NCBI GenBank assembly: GCA_963806635.1
Contig: CAWDZA010000015.1
Span: 1,488,001 to 1,552,000 of the forward strand
Length of the DNA stretch: 64,000 nucleotides
Direction of reading: 5' to 3'
From: CAVVEQ01 sp963806635
GTDB lineage: Bacteria; Chloroflexota; Anaerolineae; Anaerolineales; Anaerolineaceae
Shown: piece by piece, positions 26,414 to 35,745 of the stretch
How positions within the stretch are numbered: position 1 is the stretch's first letter
Layout of the letters: every line of letters starts with the position of its first letter
Notes under the pieces: model-generated
Database searches by the model: none
The model's input: only the letters and a program-made list of their open reading frames with translations
What the model was told of the DNA's origin: nothing
Program-made: the position numbers and the translations under genes

Positions 26414-26484
26414 GGAGTGGCTGAAGGGAGTCGAGCCCGCAACCTCCTGATACACAGGCGAGCGAGGAGGTGACTGTATAGTCC
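26414..26484 (-). pseudogene. tRNA-derived fragment (3' half, degenerate)
   Basis: Read on the minus strand, AGGAGGTTGCGGGCTCGACT followed by CCCTTCAGCCACTCC looks like the variable loop, T-arm and 3' acceptor strand of a bacterial tRNA. An anticodon-arm-like CCTG...CAGG precedes it. The T loop has CTC instead of TTC, the T stem is only partly paired, and no matching 5' acceptor strand or D arm can be found, so it is not a functional tRNA. The surrounding 26400-26740 is AT-rich and holds nothing else that I can identify. It may be a scar of a past tRNA-targeted insertion. Confidence 0.4.
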
Positions 26485-26745
26485 AAACTATCTGTTGAAT
26501 TTTAGTTTTTCATAATCCAAACCAAAGAATTTCCGAAAAAGGAATTCTGAATATGGACTGATAAAAAACCAATACATCTCATTTAATAATCATACTTTGT
26601 TAAACCTTGCATTTTGTAATCAATTAGTAAAGCTTGTACAAATCGTGAAGATACCCTTGAAAACTAGGATCAAAATGATAAAATTTTTATCCTTGCGGCG
26701 AAAAATGGGAAGTATTACTCGATATATTAATTAGGGAGTTTGAAA

Positions 26746-27645
26746 TTGAATACCCAAGACCATGTTGAAATAAAATCCTATCTGGATTGGGCGCTTAAGG
26801 GCAGATCCGCCTGGTGGTTGTATCTGATTGGCCTTGCCATTTTTCAGCTAATTCTCACATCCGGAAGTACTTTTTTTGGGATACTGCTCATCATCCTGAT
26901 CCCCGCGTTTGTTACCGGCTCGGTCACCGGCATGGTGGCTCTGACTACGCTTGTTTTCCTGCCTGCTTTTCTAGCCATACCTTTCTTCACCTGGTTGTTG
27001 CATAAACGTCCTTGGTGGAGTGTTGCGCTCCCCGCACTCAAGTTCGATGGGTGGAAACTTGGAATCGGCTTCCTTTTCGGACTATTGATCAACCTGGTTG
27101 TATATATTGCCGGTGGTTTTATTGCAGGCAGCCAGATTTCCTTTGTGGCGCCTGATCTTTCAACCTATCTGCCCCTATTGATCGTTGGAGCGATCACGAT
27201 CTTCATCCAGGTCACCGCCGAAGAACTGCTATACCGGGGGTACACCATGCAGTTCATGCGGCGTTTGACTGCCAAACCGGTTCTGATCATCGGTATTTCG
27301 AGCCTGGCATTTGCTGCTATTCACTACGGCAATGTTATTCAAAATGGAATGCCCTGGTATGGGATTCTCATTTACCTGTTTGATGGTTTGGTTTATGGAT
27401 GGCTCGCCTGGCGATCCCGATCTTTGTGGATGCCTATTGGTTTTCACTGGGCAAATAACTTTGCGCTTGTCGTACTCGTTGGCGAGAAGGCTAATGTTGA
27501 TCTTTTGCAAGGGAACCCACTCATCGTTGTTGACAAACTGCCGTCATTCAATTTCATGTTGATCGCCTCAGGAGTTGTATATTTGCTGGTAGTTGTCATC
27601 ATAAATGCGTTGATCAGCCGTCGAGAAAAACAAGCTGGCGTATAA
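26746..27645 (+). CDS. CPBP-family intramembrane metalloprotease
   Basis: A 299-residue membrane protein, intact. The CPBP motifs are EELLYRGYTMQ (near residue 163), FAAIHYGN (second motif His) and a C-terminal IGFHWANNFAL. TTG at 26746 is preferred as the start because AGGGAG lies seven bases before it; the TTG at 26740 would leave almost no spacing. It is a distant paralogue of the CPBP gene upstream but is separated from it by an AT-rich gap, and it has its own terminator, so the two are likely independent units. Substrate unknown. Confidence 0.88.
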   Translation: MNTQDHVEIKSYLDWALKGRSAWWLYLIGLAIFQLILTSGSTFFGILLIILIPAFVTGSVTGMVALTTLVFLPAFLAIPFFTWLLHKRPWWSVALPALKFDGWKLGIGFLFGLLINLVVYIAGGFIAGSQISFVAPDLSTYLPLLIVGAITIFIQVTAEELLYRGYTMQFMRRLTAKPVLIIGISSLAFAAIHYGNVIQNGMPWYGILIYLFDGLVYGWLAWRSRSLWMPIGFHWANNFALVVLVGEKANVDLLQGNPLIVVDKLPSFNFMLIASGVVYLLVVVIINALISRREKQAGV

Positions 27646-27662
27646 AACCATCTTTTTAGAGT

Positions 27663-27701
27663 AAAGCAGCCCGGGAAAAATCATATCCGGGCTGCTTTTA
27701 T
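27663..27701 (+). terminator. terminator of the second CPBP gene
   Basis: AAAGCAGCCCGG/CCGGGCTGCTTTT stem of 12 pairs with a 12-base loop. The remaining gap to 27991 is AT-rich and shows no other feature. Confidence 0.86.
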
Positions 27702-27991
27702 TAGTAATTCTCCCTTTTATGTAATGATTATCATCCCGAATTTCAGGTAGATCACCAGTTAGATTCCTCCTCTACTTTTTCGCTTCTTGTTTTTTCATTA
27801 TTGAACTTCCCATAGGCAATTAGTCGAAGAGATTTGCTTCGGGTATACTAAAAAAATATCAGCAGAAGCAGGATTGTTTTGTTAGGTTTACCTTTCAGTC
27901 TTTTTATTGAGTCCGTATTCATAGTTTGATCCTCACAATGCGTGATTAGTGTGCAGATTATTTCGTTGGATAGTGAAAAAAGGAAAACCCT

Positions 27992-28966
27992 ATGGCTCAA
28001 AAAGTGATCATGGATTGCGACCCCGGGCACGACGATGCGTTGGCGATCCTCCTGGCGGCAAAACACCTGGATGTGCTCGGTATCACTACGGTGGGGGGCA
28101 ACCAGAGCCTGGAGAAGGTCACTAAAAACGCTTTGAAGATTTTGGAACTGGGGGCAATCACCCACATCCCGGTCTATAAAGGGCATGAGCGGCCAAGCAT
28201 CCAAAGCATGGTCCATGCTCCCGAGTGTCACGGAGAGTCCGGGCTGGAGGGTGCTCCCTTGCCCGAGCCTTCCATCCAGGCACAGCGGGGGCACGCGGTG
28301 GATTTCCTGATCGATACGGTGATGTCTGTCGATGATGTGACCCTGACGGCAACCGGACCGCTGACCAATATCGCCGCCGCCATCCACCGGGAGCCCAGGA
28401 TCACAGAACGGGTCCGGGAGATCAGCCTCATGGGCGGTTCGGTGACTGCCGGGAATTGGACTGCCGCGGCTGAATACAACATCTGGGCAGACCCCGAAGC
28501 CGCGCATGTCGTATTTAGCAGCCCCATCCCCAAGCGCATGGTGGGGTTGAACCTCACCCGCCAGGCGCCCGCCACCCCCGAAAGGATTGAACGCATCCGG
28601 AATCTGGGCAATAGGACCGGGCGGGTGATGGCAGACCTGGTCACCTGGTTCAGCAATGCCTGTTATCTGCTGGATGGGCACCCGGCTGTTTTCCTCTATG
28701 ATCCCTGCGCGGTGGCATGGCTGATCCAACCGGAACTTGTCCGTTCCCAAATGCTGCATGTGGCGATTGAACTTAAAGGGGAATACACCCGCGGGATGAC
28801 CGTCTGTGATTACCGCTGCCTGATCGGCTCGGATCCCGGGGAGGAGATCACTGGAGAAGTCTCACCGGTTCGGCAGGGACTACCGCCGAATGTCAATGTG
28901 GGGTTACACCTGGATTCGGATGGGTTCTTTGAACTCCTCACGTCCACCCTTAAGATGTATCCATAA
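27992..28966 (+). CDS. inosine/uridine-type nucleoside hydrolase
   Basis: A 324-residue nucleosidase that splits ribonucleosides into base and ribose for salvage. The N-terminal calcium and ribose motif MDCDPGHDDALAI (about 7-19) is intact, as are GPLTNIAAA (about 119-127), LMGGSVTAGNWTAAAEYNIWADPEAA (about 146-171) and a late DPCAVAWL with the catalytic-site Asp. Length fits the IunH family. Substrate preference (pyrimidine or purine) cannot be told. The gene stands alone: the gap on either side is AT-rich, and neither transporter nor kinase genes are adjacent. Confidence 0.92.
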   Translation: MAQKVIMDCDPGHDDALAILLAAKHLDVLGITTVGGNQSLEKVTKNALKILELGAITHIPVYKGHERPSIQSMVHAPECHGESGLEGAPLPEPSIQAQRGHAVDFLIDTVMSVDDVTLTATGPLTNIAAAIHREPRITERVREISLMGGSVTAGNWTAAAEYNIWADPEAAHVVFSSPIPKRMVGLNLTRQAPATPERIERIRNLGNRTGRVMADLVTWFSNACYLLDGHPAVFLYDPCAVAWLIQPELVRSQMLHVAIELKGEYTRGMTVCDYRCLIGSDPGEEITGEVSPVRQGLPPNVNVGLHLDSDGFFELLTSTLKMYP

Positions 28967-29220
28967 ATAGTTGCGGGAAATTAATATTTGATATATGAAT
29001 GGGGATTTATTTGATTGGATCTTATCTAAAACCCCGATTAGCTCCCACAGAGTAACCAAAGAAGTAATCTATTTTGAATATCCATTTTTTGGATACTTAT
29101 GGGAATAAAACACACAACTTCTCGATTCGTAGGTCGACAAGGTGATTTCCATCGATTCTCTGTAAATAAGAATTAAGAATGTGTGTTTTGTTTTTATATA
29201 TTACACTCTAATGTATATAT
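28967..29220. other. AT-rich intergenic gap
   Basis: No gene, RNA or clear terminator is seen here. The last 30 bases before the histidine kinase are TATATATTACACTC...ATATAT-like and contain no ribosome site, so that gene may be translated from a very short or unusual leader. Confidence 0.5.
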
Positions 29221-30772
29221 ATGAAAAATACTTTGAGCCCTGAAACAAACCCGGTCTTCCTTCAAATATTCGAAGCCGCCAGTGATGGAATATTAATTAC
29301 AGATCTGGAAACAGGTGCATTATTAATTGCCAACCCAGAGGCAGCCGGGATGCATGGCTACCCACCCGGGGCTTTCATTCGTCTCCCCTTGATGAGATTG
29401 ATCGGTGCCAAGAGCCGGATTTCATTAAATGATTTCTCGCAGGTAATAACACAAGGCGGGATTTTTGAAATGATGGCACAGCATGTCCGCCGGAATGGGA
29501 CCTTCTTCCATGTCGAATGGCGTGCAGCTGGATTTGAATACCAGGGTAAGCATTGCGCCCTGGTCATTCTGCGTGATGTCAGCAAACGTGTGCATGCGGA
29601 GCACCAGCTTCAGCAACGGGTGGAAGTGCGGGCTAATGAACAAGCTGCCCTGCTTGAAATCTCCCAGAGTCTGGCATCCACTCTGGAGCTGCAACCGGAA
29701 TCGATCCTGGAGCAGCTTAGGGTGTTGATCAAATATACGCAAGCCGGATTATTCACTCTGGAAGACTCAACCCTGTGTGCGGTGGCGGTCTGCGGAAATG
29801 AAAAGTTGGAACAGTCAGTTCCTTTTAGAATCCGTTTTAATGGGAAAGATACTTTGCAGACGTTGTTCAATGGGCACAAACCCATTCGGATTGCGGAATT
29901 GGAAAGCAATAATCCAACAGCATTCTTTCTTAAATCGTTACTCATAGGGGATTCCGCAGCTCTGCTGGAAGGAATACGATCCTGGATGTGGGTACCCCTG
30001 GCAGTGAAAAATCGAATCATTGGCGGCATAGGTCTTGGACACTCGGAACCGAATTACTTTACCTCGCACCATGCTGACCTGGCAATGACCATCGCCAACC
30101 AGGCAGCAGTGACCCTTATAAATGCAGAGCTTTATGAGCATGCCCAATCACTGGCAGCGCTTCAGGAACGTCAGCGCCTCGCGCAAAACCTGCACGATGC
30201 GGTTAACCAGTCGCTTTTTTCTGCAGGTTTGATCGCCGAAGTTTTACCCCAGCTTTGGGAGCGGAACCCTGGGGAGGCGCGCAAGGCGTTGGAGGATCTA
30301 CGCAGGCTCACCCGGGGGGCGATGGCTGAAATGCGGGCTCTGCTTGCCGAGCTGAAACCATCCACCTTGACGGATTCGGAATTAGGTGACTTGTTACGCC
30401 TGCTTGGCAACGCATTCGCCGGTCGAACGAACATTCCGGTTGAGGTGACGATCAATGGAGCAGGAAATCTGCCCGCTGAGACGCAGGTGGCCATTTACCG
30501 GATCTGCCAGGAGGTATTAAGCAATATTGCCAAACATGCCAAAGCCAGTCGGGTGGAAATTAAATTAAAGCAGTGCAAAATCCGGGATTGTGCTTCACAT
30601 CCATGACGATGGCTGTGGATTTGATCCTTCCAAACAAACCCCTTCCGGTCATTACGGGTTGGAAATGATGCGTGAACGCGCCAATGCAGTGGGGGTGGAA
30701 TTGACGATTACCAGCCAGCCAGGTCAAGGAACAGATGTCATGATCTGCTGGGGGGAACAGGAGGGTTTGTGA
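29221..30772 (+). CDS. PAS-GAF histidine kinase (NarL-system type), one frame change
   Basis: About 517 residues. Domains are PAS (about 8-125, FEAASDGILITDLETG...), GAF (about 145-300, with MWVPLAVKNRIIGGIGLG), a HisKA_3 dimerisation helix with the phospho-acceptor His325 in NLHDAVNQSLFSAGL, and HATPase_c with the N box ICQEVLSNIAKHAKAS. The reading frame breaks near 30586, and the G1 box (HDDGCGFDPS) plus the rest of the ATP lid follow in another frame to 30772. No membrane helix is seen, so the sensor is cytosolic, with the ligand presumably bound by PAS or GAF. Its stop overlaps the response-regulator start. Confidence 0.87.
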
Positions 30773-31417
30773 CCGAAGTTGGTTCCAACCCCATTCGCGT
30801 CATGCTGGTGGATGACCATACCATGGTCCGCCGAGGATTGGCAACCTTTCTCATGGTCTATGATGATTTGGCAGTTGGCGGGTGAAGCTGAAAGCGGTGA
30901 AGCAGCTATCCAACTTTGTGGTGAAGTTCAACCGGATGTGATCCTCATGGATATGGTCCTTCCAGAGATGGACGGGGCAGCAGCTACCCGCGTGATCCGG
31001 CAACGTTATCCAAATGTTCAAGTGATTGCCCTGACCAGTTTTAAGGACAAGGATCTTATTAAGAACGCACTTGAAGCCGGAGCTATAGGGTATTTATTGA
31101 AGGATGTTTCTGCGGCTGAACTTGCCCTTGCCATTAGAGCAGCCCATGCAGGGCGTGCCACCTTATCGCCAGATGTTGCCCAGGTAATCGTCCAAACAGC
31201 TGGTCAAGGCCCCGAACCAGGCCTCGACCTGACCGAACGTGAACGGGAAGTTCTCGCCTTGATGGTTGAAGGCCTGAATAATACCCAAATCGCTGGCAGG
31301 CTTTCGGTCAGCCCATCCACAATTAAATCCCACGTCAGTAACATCCTTTCCAAGTTGGGGGTTTCCAGCCGCACCGAAGCCGTTACTCTGGCTTTGCGGC
31401 ACGGTCTCGTGACCTGA
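30769..31417 (+). CDS. NarL/FixJ-type response regulator, one frame change
   Basis: About 215 residues. Translation starts at GTG 30769, overlapping the kinase stop, and reads PIRVMLVDDHTMVRRGLATF before the frame breaks near 30880. The rest runs in the next frame: phospho-Asp in VILMDMVLPEMDG, the Thr in IALTSF, Lys in YLLKDVSA, and a LuxR-type helix-turn-helix (LTEREREVLALMVEGLNN to STIKSHVSNILSKL). It is the partner of the upstream kinase and probably activates or represses genes in the nearby stress cluster, though no binding sites can be proved. A strong terminator follows. Confidence 0.9.
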
Positions 31418-31450
31418 TCCCGATTTTCACTTCCCCCAAGTGGCGGATAA

Positions 31451-31492
31451 AAAGACTCCCCGGCTGATGGTTACAGCCGGGGAGTCTTTATC
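31451..31492 (+). terminator. terminator of the two-component operon
   Basis: A 15-base stem (AAAGACTCCCCGGCT/AGCCGGGGAGTCTTT) with a 9-base loop. It rules out the ORF start at 31440 for the next gene, which would begin inside this hairpin. Confidence 0.9.
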
Positions 31493-31505
31493 GTACGATA
31501 AAAAC

Positions 31506-31874
31506 ATGACCCGCGTATATTTGGCCGACGCAAGACTCGACGAGCGCTCCGCCCTGCGCCTGATGCTTCTGGATTTGAAGATGGAAATAGCTGGCGAAGC
31601 GGCTGATTGGGTGACTACTTTGAATCAGGCGCCGATCAGCCATGCGGACATGCTGTTGGTGGATTGGGATCTGCTTCCCGAATCACCCACCACTGCGCTT
31701 GCAAAGCTTCGAGAAGCCTGCCCGGCTGCGCTGGTCATCGTCCTCATCAGCCATTTGGATGCCCGCCAACAAGCCGCACTTTCGGCTGGCGCAGATGCAT
31801 TTATCAGCAAGGGGGAGACGCCAGAACGTGTGGCTGAACGCCTGAGAAATGCTGCTGCGAGCATTGAAACGTAG
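31506..31874 (+). CDS. stand-alone receiver-domain protein
   Basis: About 122 residues forming one REC domain. It starts with TRVYLADARLDERSALRLML (the usual DD pair is D-A-R), has the phospho-acceptor in LLVDWDLLPES and the Lys in AFISKGETPE. No output domain follows. It is a divergent relative of the response regulator upstream, separated by a strong terminator. It could act as a phosphate sink, a competitor for the kinase or a protein-binding switch. The position of the start (ATG 31506) is fixed by the terminator. Confidence 0.8.
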   Translation: MTRVYLADARLDERSALRLMLLDLKMEIAGEAADWVTTLNQAPISHADMLLVDWDLLPESPTTALAKLREACPAALVIVLISHLDARQQAALSAGADAFISKGETPERVAERLRNAAASIET

Positions 31875-31940
31875 ATCATGTTCGATCTACAAAAACGCAC
31901 GGTATTCCGTGAAAAACAAACTTTCGAATAGGAGTTTCAA

Positions 31941-32198
31941 ATGACTATCATAATTTACCTTGTTGTTGCTGCAGTGATTGGATGGGTGGCTACTGAGATC
32001 ATGCATGACCGCTCGAACCTGTGGATCAATATCGTTGTGGCCGTGGTGGGAGCATTCATCGCAGGTTGGTTACTGACTCCCCTTCTCGGGATCCCCACGA
32101 TAAACCAGGGAAGCTTCAGTCTGCCATCCCTGTTGGTGTCACTCGCCGGGTCCATCATCCTGCTGGCGGTAGTGCATTTTATCCGCCGCAGACGATAA
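31941..32198 (+). CDS. GlsB/YeaQ/YmgE-family small membrane protein
   Basis: An 85-residue protein with three hydrophobic helices, Gly-rich packing motifs (VIGWVATEIM and AFIAGWLLTPLLGI) and a basic C terminus (FIRRRR). This is the transglycosylase-associated or GlsB family, a stress-induced inner membrane protein in many bacteria, biochemical role unknown. TAGGAG is six bases before the ATG. It sits between a stand-alone receiver and another small membrane protein in what looks like an envelope-stress cluster. Confidence 0.87.
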   Translation: MTIIIYLVVAAVIGWVATEIMHDRSNLWINIVVAVVGAFIAGWLLTPLLGIPTINQGSFSLPSLLVSLAGSIILLAVVHFIRRRR

Positions 32199-32228
32199 AC
32201 CACTTTCCTCGGAAAACAGTTCGGTGAT

Positions 32229-32253
32229 CAGGGGTGCTTTATTAGCACCCCTG
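32229..32253 (+). terminator. hairpin after the GlsB-like gene
   Basis: A perfect 10-bp stem (CAGGGGTGCT/AGCACCCCTG) with a 5-base loop. It lacks a strong T tail on either strand, so termination may be weak. Confidence 0.5.
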
Positions 32254-32315
32254 AATTGAAAACAGAAGAACTATTCATAACATACTCATCTGACCAAAAA
32301 GAAAGGAATCCCAAA

Positions 32316-32471
32316 ATGAAGAGATTTTCAAAGAATATTGGCATGCTGTTGCTTGCCATTTGGCTTATAGCCTGGGGTCTGTTTGCGTTAATCCCCGGCC
32401 TGGGAGGCCTTACTGTGATCCTGGCAATTCTTGCCATCGCAGCTGGGATATTTATCATATTAAACCGATAA
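32316..32471 (+). CDS. small two-helix membrane protein
   Basis: A 51-residue protein, almost entirely two hydrophobic helices (MLLLAIWLIAWGLFALIPG and LTVILAILAIAAGIFIIL) joined by a Gly-rich turn, with basic residues at both ends. The ATG at 32316 is chosen because the upstream part of the longer frame is not protein-like and GAAAGGA precedes it. Similar short proteins occur in many Chloroflexota and archaea next to stress genes. Function unknown. Confidence 0.65.
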   Translation: MKRFSKNIGMLLLAIWLIAWGLFALIPGLGGLTVILAILAIAAGIFIILNR

Positions 32472-32574
32472 CCCAAAGCATGAATTCCAAAAGGTTTCAT
32501 TATTAATATTTACCTCACCGTTGAAATGGAGAATTATCTCAGAAAGAAATTAACAAGTTCCAAAGGAAATTATT

Positions 32575-32979
32575 ATGAGTAAAGATGTGGGTCTATGGAT
32601 CGACCACCGCAAGGTAGTAATCGTGACTATTGAGAATGATGAAGAAATGATTCTAGAGATCAAATCCAACTTGGAGAAGCATGTCCGTTTTTCGAGCGGA
32701 ACTACTTCAAAAGCATCAAATAAACCGCAGGGTTCAACCGCAGAGGATGTGCGGGATAGACAGTATGGAGACCATGTTGAGAAATTTTTTAAGGCAGTTA
32801 TTCCCTTTCTCCGTGATGCGGATTCAATTTGGATCTTTGGTCCGGGAGAAGCAAAGATCGAATTTGAAACCCGACTCAAACATGAGAACCTTGGTGACCA
32901 TATCGTAGGTGTTGAAACCGTGGATAAGATGACGAATCCCCAAATTGCAGCCAAGGTTCGGGATCGTTTTCTTCGATAA
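32575..32979 (+). CDS. conserved hypothetical soluble protein (eRF1-like fold possible)
   Basis: A 134-residue soluble protein with an N-terminal WIDHRKVVIVTIEN strand pair, a DVRDRQYGDHVEKFFKAVI helix, the conserved IWIFGPGEAKIEF motif and the C-terminal VGVETVDKMTNPQIAAKVRD segment. I have seen this pattern in many environmental bacteria as an uncharacterised family, sometimes named translational machinery protein. A relationship to bacterial eRF1-like domains is possible but not shown. A good AAAGGA ribosome site precedes the ATG. It lies within the cluster of small stress-type genes. Confidence 0.7.
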   Translation: MSKDVGLWIDHRKVVIVTIENDEEMILEIKSNLEKHVRFSSGTTSKASNKPQGSTAEDVRDRQYGDHVEKFFKAVIPFLRDADSIWIFGPGEAKIEFETRLKHENLGDHIVGVETVDKMTNPQIAAKVRDRFLR

Positions 32980-33168
32980 AGGAACCTGAAGGTTAAACGC
33001 ATGATACAGCTTCTTTCAAACAAACCCCGGAAGGAAAAAAACGATGCCTCTCTCCCGAATATCTGGCGATCTCTAGAGGCTTTAATGTTGTTCGATTTCT
33101 CTCGCAATTAATGAGATCGATTGCAACGTGAATTTGCACTTGAATTGTATTGGAGTTTAACGAAAAGC

Positions 33169-34443
33169 ATGGATTCACTTCCTCCTTCAAGCTTGGATAC
33201 CTGGACTTTTCGCCGGGTGATGTGGGCAACTTTACTACTGGTGTTTGTTGCCCTGGGTTTCTGGCTTTTATACCGGTTTTACCAGGTGATTTTTATCGTG
33301 TTCATTGCCATCCTGATGGGTACGGTCATCAGGCCGGTAATCAATTGGTTAAATAAACGAGGAATCCACAGGGTTGCGGGATTTATTATTATTTCCCTTC
33401 TGCTGCTCATCCTATTCATTGGTTTTATGCTGCTCTTATTTCCAATGGTCATGGACCAGGGTTCAACAATTGTCGCAGATGTGCCAGGCTACTACCAAAA
33501 TCTACGGTTGTGGCTGGCAAATACCGGAAATCCAATGATCGTGGGTTTGGGGGATTTTCTTCCTGCGACGCTTCCCAACCTGGCGCCAATACAGCAAACA
33601 GGACAGCAAGCGTTAGCCTCTGCGGAACAAGCAATGGGCTATGTAACGTCAGGGGCGAGATTTATTTTTATTATTCTGGCGGTTTTATTATTGGCGTTTC
33701 ACTGGACATTGGATGGACCGCAAACAATTCAATCCTGGCTGTTACTCCTTCCAAAAGATCAGCGTAGCAGTATTGGCGAAATGATTTCGGCCATGGAATC
33801 CAAGGTGGGTTCCTTTCTGGCCGGGCAGGGTGTCCTTTGCCTCTCCATCGGAATCATGGCTTTGATCGCTTACCTGATAATTGGGTTGCCGAATGCCTTA
33901 ATCCTGGCTCTCATTGCTGGAGTGATGGAAGCTGTTCCCATGATCGGGCCGTTCCTGGGGGCGATCCCTGCGGCTTTAATCGCTTTATCCATCTCGCCGT
34001 CCAAACTGGTCTGGGTGATCCTGGCGACGGTGATTATTCAACAACTGGAAAACAACCTTCTCGTTCCGCGGGTCATGCGCAAAGCGGTCGGGGTAAATCC
34101 ATTTGTTTCCTTGTTGGCCATCTTTAGCTTCAGCACCTTTTTCGGAATAATGGGTGCGCTGGTGGCGATTCCATTTGCCGCGATCATCCAGATCTTGTTG
34201 GATCGATTTCTCTTTCGACCCGGTACAGTTGAACCTGAGGATTCAACCGGGCGCGACTCTGCCAGCCGTCTGCGCTATGATGCACAAACCCTGGCCCAGG
34301 GGCTGCGCAGGCAGGCTAGATTTACAAAGCGGGGATCTATCCAAAGGGTCAAGCAGGTGGATAAGATAATGGATGAGATTGAAACGATCACAACGGATCT
34401 GGATGCCCTGTTGGCAGAGGTTCCCCCTGGGGGAAAGCCATGA
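33169..34443 (+). CDS. AI-2E family (UPF0118) transporter, first copy
   Basis: A 424-residue membrane protein with seven to eight helices. Family signatures include FIVFIAILMGTVIRPVINWL in the first third, the long periplasmic segment (about 95-170), LALIAGVMEAVPMIGPFLG (the PxxGP motif) and VVIQQLENNLLVPRVMRKAVGVNPF-type sequence in the last third. Members include TqsA (quorum-signal export) and Na+/H+ antiporters; substrate here is not visible. The C-terminal 60 residues are soluble and charged. The ATG at 33169 is chosen as the start. Its stop overlaps the next, related gene (ATGA), so they are co-translated. Confidence 0.87.
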   Translation: MDSLPPSSLDTWTFRRVMWATLLLVFVALGFWLLYRFYQVIFIVFIAILMGTVIRPVINWLNKRGIHRVAGFIIISLLLLILFIGFMLLLFPMVMDQGSTIVADVPGYYQNLRLWLANTGNPMIVGLGDFLPATLPNLAPIQQTGQQALASAEQAMGYVTSGARFIFIILAVLLLAFHWTLDGPQTIQSWLLLLPKDQRSSIGEMISAMESKVGSFLAGQGVLCLSIGIMALIAYLIIGLPNALILALIAGVMEAVPMIGPFLGAIPAALIALSISPSKLVWVILATVIIQQLENNLLVPRVMRKAVGVNPFVSLLAIFSFSTFFGIMGALVAIPFAAIIQILLDRFLFRPGTVEPEDSTGRDSASRLRYDAQTLAQGLRRQARFTKRGSIQRVKQVDKIMDEIETITTDLDALLAEVPPGGKP

Positions 34444-35645
34444 CAAAGCAAATTATCCGCATCGGAATAGCCATTCTAACCGCGCTTCTGGCACTGGTAG
34501 TGTTATGGCAGTTCCGGGTGATCATCGCATATATTTTGATCTCGGTTATGCTTGCTGCAGCTTTACGTCCCCTGGCGAATCGCCTGGTTGGGCGGAAGCT
34601 GATTGTGCGTATCGCCTGGATCCTGCTTTACGTGCTTGTTCTGGGAGGGTTCGTCATTATTATCTTCCTGACAGGCAAGGTTGCGATTACAGAAGTTCAG
34701 GATTTTGGAGCAGGTTTATCGACCAAGGACGCATGGACCCTGCCAACCTGGTTGGAGGGTACTACGTTCCAACAAACACTGGTTTCATGGCTGCCACCAC
34801 CCAGCAAGCTGTTAGCAGCCATCACAGGAGAACAAGGACAGCTCGTGCTGCCAACTATTCTCGGTTTCTTGAAGGGGTTTGGCGGGGTTGTTGCTGCGAT
34901 GCTCATCATCCTATTTTTAAGCATCTATTGGAGCATAAATCAAATCCATTTTGAGCGGTTATGGCTCTCCTTGCTTCCTTCCGGGCAGCGCAAACAGGCA
35001 CGCGGCATGTGGCGCGTGATCGAACCTGACCTGGGTTCATATATTCGCGGCCAGGGTTTTCTAAGTCTTCTGGCCGGGCTGCTTTTGGGGCTTGGTTACT
35101 GGCTGCTGGGATCACCTTATCCGGTATTGCTAGCGCTGGTTGGGGCACTTGCGTGCCTGATCCCAGTGGTGGGGCCTTTTCTTGCAGTCATTCCAACCTT
35201 CCTGATCGGATTGCTGACGAGTGTGCAACTCAGTGCATTTACGACTTTTTATGCGATTGTCATTCTGATTGCACTTCAGATATGGGTTAAACCACGGCTT
35301 GGCAACCGTAAATGGGATAATCCGATCCTTACTATCGTTTTGCTTCTTGTGCTAGGGGATGCCTTTGGAATTATCGGTCTCATCCTTGCGCCTCCTTTAT
35401 CTGTTTCGTGCCAGATCCTTTGGCACCGACTTGTGACCCACCGGACTCTCATCGGAGAAGCCGCTCAAATTTCAGATCTAAAAGATCGATTGATTCGCTT
35501 GAGGGAAACTGTTCAAACTATGGATGAACCACCTATCCCCTTGATTTCAAACAGTATGGAACAGCTTTCTGATCTAATTGAGAAAGCCGAACCTATTCTG
35601 CAAGGAAACCAGCCAGAAGGTTCTACCGGGGTAATTACCCCATAG
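34440..35645 (+). CDS. AI-2E family (UPF0118) transporter, second copy
   Basis: A 401-residue paralogue of the upstream gene with the same helix layout: IAYILISVMLAAALRPLANRL near the N terminus, a shorter outside segment (about 85-135), LALVGALACLIPVVGPFLA with the PxxGP motif, and LILAPPLSVSCQILW near the C-terminal end of the membrane part. The pair-specific C-terminal tail is again charged (SDLKDRLIRLRETV). Overlapping start and stop with the first copy suggest the two proteins work together or form a mixed oligomer. Substrate unknown. Confidence 0.86.
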   Translation: MTKQIIRIGIAILTALLALVVLWQFRVIIAYILISVMLAAALRPLANRLVGRKLIVRIAWILLYVLVLGGFVIIIFLTGKVAITEVQDFGAGLSTKDAWTLPTWLEGTTFQQTLVSWLPPPSKLLAAITGEQGQLVLPTILGFLKGFGGVVAAMLIILFLSIYWSINQIHFERLWLSLLPSGQRKQARGMWRVIEPDLGSYIRGQGFLSLLAGLLLGLGYWLLGSPYPVLLALVGALACLIPVVGPFLAVIPTFLIGLLTSVQLSAFTTFYAIVILIALQIWVKPRLGNRKWDNPILTIVLLLVLGDAFGIIGLILAPPLSVSCQILWHRLVTHRTLIGEAAQISDLKDRLIRLRETVQTMDEPPIPLISNSMEQLSDLIEKAEPILQGNQPEGSTGVITP

Positions 35646-35745
35646 AATCTGGTCAATTCCGGGCACATAAAGGGATAAGGATCTTGTCACCGCGTGATAT
35701 TAAAAACCAAGAATAGTTTTGAAAAACCGAAGCGCTTTAGAAAAC

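Noticed and set aside
27848..28759. 303-codon minus-strand ORF across the nucleoside hydrolase gene
   Set aside because: It is antisense to a complete nucleoside hydrolase with intact calcium-binding motif.
30560..30600. Programmed ribosomal frameshifting in the histidine kinase
   Set aside because: No slippery heptamer followed by a stem-loop is seen, and similar breaks occur in many unrelated genes.
31440..31505. Upstream start at 31440 for the stand-alone receiver protein
   Set aside because: The sequence is a strong terminator hairpin, so translation is expected to start at ATG 31506.
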